Positions 15,761-24,332 of a DNA stretch of 64,000 bases are shown here, in pieces (positions within the stretch are counted from its first letter, which is position 1; every line of letters starts with the position of its first letter). The translations under genes and the position numbers were made by a program. The stretch is from Phycisphaerae bacterium (GTDB lineage Bacteria > Planctomycetota > Phycisphaerae > Phycisphaerales > Phycisphaeraceae), in NCBI GenBank assembly GCA_030432595.1, contig JAUIGU010000004.1:1-64000 (forward strand), written 5' to 3'. The notes below the pieces were generated by a model. It saw nothing but the letters and a program-made list of their open reading frames with translations. It was not told the DNA's origin and made no database searches.

Positions 15761-18340
15761 ATGAAACGCACCGCCTCGTACCCCACGGCCCGACTGCTCG
15801 CCGGCCTGACCACCGCGATGATCGGGTTCGGCCCGGCCTTGGACGCGCGGGCCGGCCTGTCCGATTACTTCTGGCAGGGCGACGACGCCACCTCGCCCAA
15901 CGACTTCGGCACGGCCGAGAACTGGGACTTCGGGCAGGTGCCCAACTCCGATTTTAACGCCGTCTTTCCCGCGTCCGCCTCGACATTCACGGTCGACCTC
16001 AACGGCGTCCGGGCCATCAACGGTGTCCGGTTCTCCGGTGGTGCAAACGGCTACACCCTCAACGGCGGCCGGCTGGACCTCGACTCCGTTCTCGGTCTCG
16101 TTGTGTTTGCGGCCGACGTCACGCACACCATCAACAGCGGCATCGGACTCGACAGCGGCCCCGGTTCCGATCATATATGGAACGTCGGGGAATCCGCGAC
16201 GCTCGTGCTCAACGGCAGCATCGTCGACGGAACGAACGCGCCGACCCGCTTCGTGTCCAACGGCATCGGCACGATCGAGCTCAACGGCACCAACACTTAC
16301 ACGGCCGACACCGTCCTGAACGACGGCGTGCTGCGGGTGAGCACCCCCGACGCGTTGGGGGCGGCGTCCAGCGTCGTGCGGTTCGGGGGCGGGACGCTGA
16401 GCGTCGCGTCGTCGGGCGGCCCGGTCGAATTCCCCGCCACCCGCAGCTTCGTGGCCGACACCGCCGACGCCGTGATCGACGCCGCCGGCCCCCACGCCCA
16501 CCGCGTCAGCGGGACCGTCTCGGGCGGTTTCGGGCTGACCAAGACCGGGGCCGCGCAACTCATCCTCGACGGCGCGAACACCCACGCCGGCGGCACCACC
16601 GTCACCGAGGGCGCCCTCACGCTGGGCCACAGCGCCGCCGCGGGCACCGGCACGATCACCGTCGACGGACGCGCGACCATCCAGGAAGCCTTCGAGCAGG
16701 ACGCCGGTGTGTTCAACCTCACCGGCCACGCAAGCGTCACCGGCGGCGAGCTGCTGCTGACGCCCGCATTGAACGCACAGGCCGGGTCCGCCAACTCCAC
16801 GACGATTGCCGGCACGCCCGTCGAGCGTTTCGAGGCCACCTACGACTTCCGCATCGGCGGCGGGTCGTTCGACGGAGGCGACGGCCTCAGCTTCAACCTG
16901 CTCAACGCCAACACGCACGGCGACACAACCTTCCTGAGCGAGAACGGCCCGCTCAACGACGCGCTCACCGTCACCTTCGACACCTACAACAACGTCGGCG
17001 AGGGCGAAAACGTCGCGATCCTTTGGCACAACGGCACGCAGCTCGCCAGCAGAATCCCGTCGTTCGACCTCGAGAACGACCTGCTCAACAGTGCCACCGT
17101 CACTTTTGACGGCAACAACCTCACGCTCACGGTGACGCCCAACGGCGGCGCGCCCGAGACGTTCTTCGACAACGTCGCGGTCCCCGGGTTCACGCCCACC
17201 ATCGCGCGCATCGGGTTCGGCGCCCGCACCGGCGCGGAGTTCAACGCCCACCGCATCGACAACGTCTCCTTCACCGCCGATGTCGGCATCACCCCCACGC
17301 TCGACTACGCCGACGGCGTCACCATCGACAACCCCGTCAGCCTTGCGTCCGACGTCCACCTCGCCGTCGCCGCCGGCAGCGCCACCCAGGCCGGCAGCAT
17401 CACCGAGCAGGGCACCTTTCTGTCCACCGGCTTGAGCGTCACCAAGACCGGCGCCGGCACGCTCAACCTCACCGGCAGCAACGCCTACACCGGCCCGACC
17501 AGCGTGGCCGGCGGTCGGTTGGTCGTCACCCGTGAGCCTGCCAACAGTCCCAGCACGGACGCCATCCCCGACGGCAGCGCCGTGACGGTCGCGGACGGCG
17601 CCACGCTCCAGATCGGTACCGGCGGCGGGGCGACCGGCGTGTCCGAGTCCATCGGGTCCCTGGCCGGTGCCGGCAACGTCGAGTTCGGGGCGCTCAACAC
17701 CAGCCTCGCCCTGGGGTATGAGAACCTGGACACGACCTTCTCGGGCGTCTTGTCCGGGCCCGCGACTCCGACGAACCACTTCACCAAGACCGGCACCGGC
17801 ACGCTCACGCTTTCCGGCAACAACACCTACGAAGGCAACCTCCGCATCAACCAGGGCACCCTCGCCATCTCCAGCGACGCCAACCTCGGCGGGCCCAACG
17901 CGCGCGTCCTCTTCAACACCAACGCGGGCGGCACGCTTCAGGTCACCGCCTCCCACGCGACCGACCGGAATATCCTCGGCCAGGACAAAACCTTCTCGGT
18001 CGACCCCGGGGTCACCTACACCGTCAACGGCGAGATCCAGGAGTTCGGCCCCAGCGGCCTGCTCCAGGTCGGCACCGGCACGCTCAACCTCACCAACAAC
18101 AACACGTACACCGGCAACACCGTGGTCGACGGCGGCACGCTGCTGGTCAACAACACCACCGGCTCGGCCACCGGCTCGGGCGACGTCTTCATCGACGGCA
18201 CCGCCACCCTCGGCGGCAACGGCAGCATCGCCGGCAACGTCACCGTGGACAGCGACGCCACCCTTTCCCCCGGCATGTCGCCCGGCCGGCTCGACGTCGG
18301 CGGCGTCGGCTTCAACCCCGGCTCGGCGTTCGACGTCTAG
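15761..18340 (+). CDS. Autotransporter-repeat PEP-CTERM protein, part before an in-frame amber codon
   Basis: An 859-residue exported beta-helix protein. It has a signal peptide (about 1-30, ending LDARAG) and then at least four autotransporter-associated strand repeats of the pattern TKTGAGTLNLTGSNAYTG...GGRL, at about residues 265, 565, 670 and 770. A legume-lectin-like insert lies at about 355-510 (RIGGGSFDGGDGLSFNLLN and VTFDTYNNVGEGENVAILW). Translation stops at TAG 18338-18340 (GAC GTC TAG CTC GCC). The frame continues without another stop to 20311 and reads into exactly the sequence expected after FDV (xLAGSGAAGTDYDQLAV). A single CAG or GAG to TAG change would explain it. The ATG follows a GGAG. 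As it stands, the product lacks its sorting tail. Confidence 0.8.
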   Translation: MKRTASYPTARLLAGLTTAMIGFGPALDARAGLSDYFWQGDDATSPNDFGTAENWDFGQVPNSDFNAVFPASASTFTVDLNGVRAINGVRFSGGANGYTLNGGRLDLDSVLGLVVFAADVTHTINSGIGLDSGPGSDHIWNVGESATLVLNGSIVDGTNAPTRFVSNGIGTIELNGTNTYTADTVLNDGVLRVSTPDALGAASSVVRFGGGTLSVASSGGPVEFPATRSFVADTADAVIDAAGPHAHRVSGTVSGGFGLTKTGAAQLILDGANTHAGGTTVTEGALTLGHSAAAGTGTITVDGRATIQEAFEQDAGVFNLTGHASVTGGELLLTPALNAQAGSANSTTIAGTPVERFEATYDFRIGGGSFDGGDGLSFNLLNANTHGDTTFLSENGPLNDALTVTFDTYNNVGEGENVAILWHNGTQLASRIPSFDLENDLLNSATVTFDGNNLTLTVTPNGGAPETFFDNVAVPGFTPTIARIGFGARTGAEFNAHRIDNVSFTADVGITPTLDYADGVTIDNPVSLASDVHLAVAAGSATQAGSITEQGTFLSTGLSVTKTGAGTLNLTGSNAYTGPTSVAGGRLVVTREPANSPSTDAIPDGSAVTVADGATLQIGTGGGATGVSESIGSLAGAGNVEFGALNTSLALGYENLDTTFSGVLSGPATPTNHFTKTGTGTLTLSGNNTYEGNLRINQGTLAISSDANLGGPNARVLFNTNAGGTLQVTASHATDRNILGQDKTFSVDPGVTYTVNGEIQEFGPSGLLQVGTGTLNLTNNNTYTGNTVVDGGTLLVNNTTGSATGSGDVFIDGTATLGGNGSIAGNVTVDSDATLSPGMSPGRLDVGGVGFNPGSAFDV

Positions 18341-20311
18341 CTCGCCGGCAGCGGCGCGGCCGGCACCGACTACGACCAGCTCGCCGTCGTCGGCGATGCC
18401 GCCCTCGACGGCAACCTCAGCGTGGCGTTCCTCAACGGATTCACCCCGGCCACGTCCGACCGCTTCACCGTCCTCACTTCCGCCAACATCACCGGCACCT
18501 TCGCCAACGCCCCCAACGGCGGACGGGTCAGCACCGGCAACGGCGGGCAGATCCAGGTCAGCTACACCGACGACGCCACGGACACCGTCGAGCTCAAGAA
18601 CTTCATCCAGACCCACACCCAGGTCCTCGCGCAGGTCGGCGACCCCTCGCCCGACGGCAACGGCACGCTCACCAACATCGACGTACCTGTCCTCAACGAC
18701 AGCGGCCACGTGGCGTTCTACTCCGAAATCAGCGGCGGCGAAGATGAAAATGGCTTCATCCGCATCGGCGTCACCGCCAACCCCGAGCTCGTGGCGCGGA
18801 CCGGCCAGGCCGCGCCCGGCACCGGCCAAACGATCGCAGACCTCGAGGACGGCAACATCGCGCTGAACGCCACCGGCCGGGTCGTGTTCCAGGCCAACCT
18901 CAGCGACACGTTCAGCGGGAACGAGGCGATTCTTTTCGACGACACGCACTCGTTCTTCACCGTTGCGCAGACCGGCCAGGCCGTGCCCGGCGGCAACGGG
19001 CAGTTCGGCAGTGATGGACAGACGTTTGATGGTGGGCACTCAATCAACACGGTGGGCTCCGCCGCTTTCATCGCGAACCTCGTCGGGACCAGCGGGGGCG
19101 GTTCCGACGAGCGCGGCGTCTTCCGTTTCGACGACGGGGCCCTGACCGAAGTCGCTCGCACGGGCCAGACCGCGCCCGGCGGCGGGCAGTACGGCTACAT
19201 CGACAGGGTGGTCCTCAACGACGCCGGGCAACTGGCATTCGAATCCGAACTCACCGGCATCGGCGGCACCGACCCGAGCGGGGTCTACCGGGAGGACGGC
19301 GGCACGATCACCGAGTTGATTCGCACCGGCGCGGCGTCACCGGACGGCAACGGGACGATCAGCTCGGTCGTCTTCCCCGCGTTCAACGACGCCGGGCAGG
19401 CCGCGCTCAAAGTCTTGCTCACCGGGACCACCGGCGGCAGCGACGACGACAGCGCCCTGCTCGTCACCGACGGGGTGACCACCTCGTTGGTGGCCCGTGA
19501 GGGGCAGGCCGCCCCGGACGGCGACGGCACGTTCGTCAATATCAACCCGCCGAAGGGCCTGAACAACGCCGGGCAGATCGTCTTCTCGGCGAACTTGCAG
19601 GTCGGGCCGAGCGGGTTCGGAGTCTTCCGCGGCGACGGCACCGACCTCACCCAGATCTTTCGGAGTGGCCAGGCCGCCCCGGATGGCAACGGCACGTTCC
19701 GGAGCCTCGACAGTGCCGCGCTCAACGACGCCGGCCAGGTCGCGTTCGACGCCATCCTGTTCGGCGCGGAAGACCGCGGCATCTTCCTCTTCGACGACGC
19801 GATGGGCCTGATCCAGGTCGCTCGCAAAGGCGACACGTTCCTGGGTAGCACCATCACCGACCTGGACTTCAAGGAAGGGACTAATTCCAAAGGGAACGAG
19901 ACCAGCGGCTTCAACGAGCTCGGCCAGATCGCCTACACCTACGCGCTCGCCGACGGCCGGCGGGGCGTCGCGCTGTGGTCGTTCGAGACCCTCGCCGCGA
20001 TGATCCTCGGCGACTACAACGGCTCGGGCCAAGTCGAGCAAGGCGACCTCGACCTCGTCCTCCAGAACTGGGGCTTGGACACCGTGGCCAGCGGCGTCCC
20101 CGCCGGCTGGACCCACGACCTGCCCGACGGCCTGATCGATCAAGGCGAACTCGACGGTGTGCTCCTGAATTGGGGCAGCACCACCGCGCCAAGCTTCGCC
20201 GGCTCGGCGGTGCCCGAGCCGGGGACCGCGGCGCTGCTGGCGGCCGGGCTCGCACTGCTGGGGTCGCGTCGCGGCCCGCGGGCCCAGGCGTCACGCCGCC
20301 AGGCCGCGTAA
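18341..20311 (+). pseudogene. Continuation of the same protein beyond the amber codon, with PEP-CTERM tail
   Basis: In frame with 15761-18340; the first usable start codon downstream is GTG 18422. There is no signal peptide, so it could not be exported alone. Residues encoded at 18600-19900 form about seven repeats of the pattern ArxGqxaPdGnGtf...lNdaGqvaF (for example LVAREGQAAPDGDGTF, LNNAGQIVFSANL), probably a beta-propeller. The end has two dockerin-like segments, DYNGSGQVEQGDLDLVLQNWG and a VEQ-less variant (LIDQGELDGVLLNWG). The sorting tail follows: VPEPGTAALLAAGLALLGSRRG. With read-through or a corrected base the whole protein is 1,516 residues. The last 21 bp overlap the convergent gene at 20291. 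Confidence 0.75.
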
Positions 20312-23300
20312 TCGGCGACGCGTCACGGCCACGCAAGCCACAAGGATCGCGGTATTCGTCGGCTCGGGCACGACACGCTGGTTCATCGAGAAGTCGGGCG
20401 ACGCGCTGCTGCCCCAATTCGACAGGACGAGGTCCAGCTCCGTCTGCTCGACCTGATCGTCGATGCCGCCGCCGGGCAGCCCGGCAAAGTTGACCCAGTT
20501 GGTGACGTCGGACACGTCGGCATCGCCCCAATTCTGAAGGACGATGTCCAGGTCGGCCTGCTCGACCTGGCCGGAGTTGTCGTAATCGCCGACGACCGGC
20601 AGTGCCTCAGCCACTTCGAGCACGCCGTCGTCGAGCAGACCCGAGGTGTCCCAGTAAAGACCCGCACCGAGCGCGGGCAGGTCGAACACCGCGAACGCGC
20701 CGCCAGCGGAAGCAAAGTCCAGCAGTTCAAACGCGTCGCCGAGTTCGGGTGCGTCGGCGCGTTCGTCGAAGACCACTTTCAACGTGCCGTCGGCCACGAG
20801 CGTGCCGCCGATCGCGAGTTTGTCATGCGCGGCTTCGGTCGCGAGGTCGAGCAGGAGGGTGGCGGCCGGGCTCATGACCAGGTCGCCGTCGATGGTGAGT
20901 GTTTCGCCACCGCTGAGGATCGTCGGGTTCAACCCGGACACGGGGTTGGTCAGGTCGAAACCGGCGAGGTAGTGAACGTCGTCGTAGCGCACGGCGTTGT
21001 CCACGTCGGACGGTCCGGCCAGCCCGAGCAGCGTGTCGAGCGCATCGGTGGTGCCGTTGCGGAACGCCAGGTTGTCGGCAAGGAGGTCGCCGGCGGTGGC
21101 GTCGGTTTCGCCGGTGTTCAGGTACAGGTCGTAGGTGTCGGCCGCCTGATCGACGACCATCCAGACGTTGTGCCAGGCGTCGGGGCTGATGCTTGCGAGG
21201 GTTGAGGTGAAGCCGCCGCCGTCCCGCGCAGTGACGGCGATCTGTCCAAATGAACCCTCGACCAACCGGAACTGGGCTTCGTAGTCGTTGAAGTCTGCGC
21301 CGCCGGTGTCCGCGCCGTCGGAGAGGCCGAAGTTGTGGTCAGGGTCGGCGGTCTTGGCGTTGACGCGGAAGAACAGCGTGGCGGTCTCGGTGTTGTCGAT
21401 GCGTGCTTCGTTGGGCAGGCCGCGTGAGGTGCCTCGATAATTCGAGTTCCAGCCGAACGCCAGGACGTTGTTGCCGGCCGTGCCGTCGTCCTCGATGGCG
21501 GCAAACTGGGTGTTGCCGTGGGCGGTCCACGGCGGGTCGGCGGTGTCGCGGACCAGGCCGGTTTCATACGACTCGAAGTCGTCGATCACGAACTGGCTGA
21601 ACTGAACGGGCATGCCGGCGTTGCCGACGCGGACGGTGCCGTCCTGAGCAAAGACGCTGCCGGCGATGCGCCCGCCGCCGGCGAGGAGTGACCCGGTCTG
21701 GACGGTGACGTCGCCGGTCACGGCGTCGTCGGCGTGGGCATACACCTCCGACGCGTTGGTCGCCACGAGGTTGCCTTGTACGCGGCCATCGATGGTGAGG
21801 GTCTGGTTGTCGAGGGTGTAGGCTCCGCCGCTGACCGCGGTCACGTCGAAGGTCGCGCCGGTGCTGATGTGGATGGTCGGGGTGTTGGGCATGGAGCCGC
21901 CGCCGGACAACGCGAGCGTGCCTTGCTCTACACGCGTGTCGCCCAGATGGAAGGCGTCGCGTGTGAGGGTGAGGGAGCCGTGGCCGGCTTTGGTCAGGCC
22001 GGTGGACCCGGTGATGGTGACATCGATGGTGTGGTCGCCGTCCTGGGTGGTGATCCGCGAGGTCTGGGCGGCGGTGAGGTTCAGCGTGTCGTTGCCGGTG
22101 AGGAGGTAGCCGTTGGCGTTGTTGAAGGTGAGGGCCGAAACGTTGACGGGGGCATCCACGTGGACGGTTGCCGGGGCGTTGCCGGCGGTGAGGACGTCTC
22201 CGAAGTAGACGTGGTCGTTGGCAACGGGCACGGTGCCGGCGAGCCAATTGCCGGCGGTGTTCCACAGCCCGCCGCCGTCCACGTTCCAGATCGCGTCGAA
22301 CGCAGAGACGAGCCGACGGAGGAAGCCGTCTTCTTTGGTAAGGACCCAGACCTCACCGTCGTTGTCCTGTCCGAAGCGCAGGTCCACGCGGCCGGGCAGG
22401 AAGTCGCCTTGCAGGTCCACATCGCTGAGGTTTCCGAAGCCGTCGTCCGTGAAGAGCTGGATTTCTTCGATCGCGCCGGTGGTGTTGGGATCGGTGAGGT
22501 CGAGGTTTTTCATTTCGGAGACGTCGGCGGCGAAGATGCGGCCGTTGACGATGTCGCCGAAGACGAACTTGCCGTAAAGCTCGGGGACCTGCGTGCCCTG
22601 GTAGACAAAGCCGCCCGCGTTGGCGAAGCCCTCGTCGTGGTCGTACTGGAGCACGGGGTAGAGGTACTCCTCGCCGCGGAAGTCGACGTCGAGCGCGTCG
22701 GGCACGTTGTTGGCAAAGACGACATCCGCGTCGCCGTTGCCGCCGTTGGCGAGGTCGTTGCCGTTGACGAACGTGCCCTCGCGGTTGACCCAGCCGTAGT
22801 TTCCGCCGGGGACGATGCGTTCGACCTCTTCCAGGTTGGCGTGGCCGACGACGGAGACGAAGAGCGTGCCGTCGTCGTCCCAGGCCATGCGGTGTCCGTT
22901 GCGGAAGCCGAAGGCGTACACCTCGTCGAAGGTGTCGGGGTCGCCATCAACGAAAGGGTTGTCGGCCGGGATGGTGTAGTCGCCGAAGCCCGCCTGCCCG
23001 CCGGTGACGGAGGGGCTGCGCGGGTCGAAGCGGATCATCGTGCCGGCCAGAGAATCGAGGCGCTGGGTCTGGCCGGGCTGGCCCTCGGTGTCGGGGTCCT
23101 GGGGTGCGCCGGCCCCGTTGATGTAGCCCCAGTCCCCGCCGGAGACGTAGAGCAGGCCGTAGTCGTCGTCGCCGGGCTGGGCGGTGGGGTTGAACTGCAG
23201 GTCGCCGAAGGGGTGGAAGTAGGCCGTCGCCGTGGTCCCCACGCGCAGAAGTTCACGCCGCGAACCGGTGGATTCGTTCCAGGTGTCGGCGAGCGGGTCG

Positions 23301-23878
23301 GCCGCGTCCCACTCGGTGATGACGGTCTGCCAGGTCACCGGCAGGTTGGGGTCGCCCAGGTCGGTGGTGGCGAAGTCCGGGACGGCGGTTGTGTCGGCGG
23401 CCCGCTCCATGTGGAGGGTGTAGAACTGGCCGTTGGTCTCGAACTCCGGGTGGAACGTGAAGCTGATGAACCCGGCCGCGAGCCCGTTGCTGTACCACGT
23501 CGCGGGGAAGATCGACCCGGCCCCGCCGTTGTCGGCATCGACATCCACATAGAGCTGGGGCTGCAAGTTCTCGTCGAGACGATAGAGCTGGCCCCGCAGG
23601 TCGTTGACGAAGTATCGGCCGTCGGGCGACTCCCGGAAAAAGTTGATCCGGGCGTGTGAACCCGTGCTGTAGTCCGGCTTGCCGGTGGTCGACAGCGAAG
23701 CGGGGAACTGGACGACGTCCTCGATCTGGACGCGCAGGCCCTGCTTGAGGATGGGGTCGGGGATGGGGTCGGACAGCGGCTGCCCGCAAGCGGAGGCGAC
23801 ACCCCAAGCGACCACGGAAGGCGTGCCCAGTAGTAGGCCGGCTCTTCGGCCGAATGCGCGGGGCCGAGGATCAGTCAT
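20291..23878 (-). CDS. Glucose/sorbosone dehydrogenase-type propeller fused to autotransporter repeats, dockerin-like and PEP-CTERM
   Basis: A 1,195-residue exported multidomain protein. After a signal peptide (about 1-33), residues 45-510 match the GSDH six-bladed propeller of PQQ-type sugar dehydrogenases (SFTFHPEF; VYAFGFRNGHRMAWDDDGTL; EEVERIVPGGNYGWVNREGT). Next come strand repeats with WNTAGNWLAGTVPVANDHVYF (about 535-770) and a lectin-like module (about 785-985; FGWNSNYRG, FGLSDGADTGG, LAFRNGTTDALDTLLG). That module is nearly the same as the whole protein at 31827. A linker, two dockerin-like segments (DYDNSGQVEQADLDIVLQNWG; DQVEQTELDLVLSNWG) and VPEPTNTAILVACVAVTRRRLRG (in parts) follow. 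It probably oxidises or binds a sugar at the cell surface; PQQ dependence is inferred from the family only. AGGAG and GGAGAG precede the ATG. Confidence 0.87.
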   Translation of the reverse strand: MTDPRPRAFGRRAGLLLGTPSVVAWGVASACGQPLSDPIPDPILKQGLRVQIEDVVQFPASLSTTGKPDYSTGSHARINFFRESPDGRYFVNDLRGQLYRLDENLQPQLYVDVDADNGGAGSIFPATWYSNGLAAGFISFTFHPEFETNGQFYTLHMERAADTTAVPDFATTDLGDPNLPVTWQTVITEWDAADPLADTWNESTGSRRELLRVGTTATAYFHPFGDLQFNPTAQPGDDDYGLLYVSGGDWGYINGAGAPQDPDTEGQPGQTQRLDSLAGTMIRFDPRSPSVTGGQAGFGDYTIPADNPFVDGDPDTFDEVYAFGFRNGHRMAWDDDGTLFVSVVGHANLEEVERIVPGGNYGWVNREGTFVNGNDLANGGNGDADVVFANNVPDALDVDFRGEEYLYPVLQYDHDEGFANAGGFVYQGTQVPELYGKFVFGDIVNGRIFAADVSEMKNLDLTDPNTTGAIEEIQLFTDDGFGNLSDVDLQGDFLPGRVDLRFGQDNDGEVWVLTKEDGFLRRLVSAFDAIWNVDGGGLWNTAGNWLAGTVPVANDHVYFGDVLTAGNAPATVHVDAPVNVSALTFNNANGYLLTGNDTLNLTAAQTSRITTQDGDHTIDVTITGSTGLTKAGHGSLTLTRDAFHLGDTRVEQGTLALSGGGSMPNTPTIHISTGATFDVTAVSGGAYTLDNQTLTIDGRVQGNLVATNASEVYAHADDAVTGDVTVQTGSLLAGGGRIAGSVFAQDGTVRVGNAGMPVQFSQFVIDDFESYETGLVRDTADPPWTAHGNTQFAAIEDDGTAGNNVLAFGWNSNYRGTSRGLPNEARIDNTETATLFFRVNAKTADPDHNFGLSDGADTGGADFNDYEAQFRLVEGSFGQIAVTARDGGGFTSTLASISPDAWHNVWMVVDQAADTYDLYLNTGETDATAGDLLADNLAFRNGTTDALDTLLGLAGPSDVDNAVRYDDVHYLAGFDLTNPVSGLNPTILSGGETLTIDGDLVMSPAATLLLDLATEAAHDKLAIGGTLVADGTLKVVFDERADAPELGDAFELLDFASAGGAFAVFDLPALGAGLYWDTSGLLDDGVLEVAEALPVVGDYDNSGQVEQADLDIVLQNWGDADVSDVTNWVNFAGLPGGGIDDQVEQTELDLVLSNWGSSASPDFSMNQRVVPEPTNTAILVACVAVTRRRLRGLAA

Positions 23879-24332
23879 GTCGGGCTCTCCACTCCTGGGC
23901 TGAACTGCTCAAAACGGGCGAAGACTCATGAACCGAGAAGCAGCTCCGACTACACGACGATGATTCACGGCGACGGGAGGCTCGTTTACATGCCAAGCGT
24001 GTATCGGAACCTCAAACTGAAGAGTATTTCATCTTTTCTGTAAATGCAAGAGATTCGGCCATATTCGTTTTCAGAGCGATAGGGCGGCTTTTTGAGTTGG
24101 ATTAACGCCGTGTATGCACTCGAATGAAATGTAACGTTACATGTTTTTGTTTTGGATTGACGAACTTTACATTCGGGGTATTCTTTTGCAGTTGGCTGCG
24201 AGTCCGTCGTGTCGTGGGCTTGATCCCGTCTGTGCAGTGGTTGTTTCTTGCGGAGTGGTTCGAAGTCTTACACCGGGGGTGGTCGGCGGCCTCGCTACTC
24301 GGTCATCGTTCCCTGGAGGTTGAAACCCGGCT
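23879..24332. other. AT-rich divergent intergenic region of the carbohydrate cluster
   Basis: 454 bp between the GSDH fusion (-) and the BNR_4 gene (+), clearly lower in GC than its surroundings. It holds a perfect 14-bp palindrome at 24129-24142. No gene is convincing in it. It is the likely control region for both flanking genes. Confidence 0.5.
24129..24142. promoter_or_regulatory. Candidate LacI-type operator
   Basis: ATGTAACGTTACAT is a perfect palindrome with a central CG, the layout typical of LacI-family operators. It lies about 190 bp upstream of the gene at 24333 and 250 bp upstream of the divergent 23878 start. The half-site GTTACA recurs in the inverted repeat beside the lacI-type gene at 34886-34906. 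Confidence 0.55.

Noticed and set aside
18338-18340. Reading the amber as an unusual amino acid site (pyrrolysine-like)
   Set aside because: No supporting tRNA or enzyme in the window, and a simple CAG/GAG to TAG change or sequence error explains it better.
21734-23659. 641-codon plus-strand open frame
   Set aside because: Antisense of the GSDH fusion, whose propeller, modules and sorting tail are clear.
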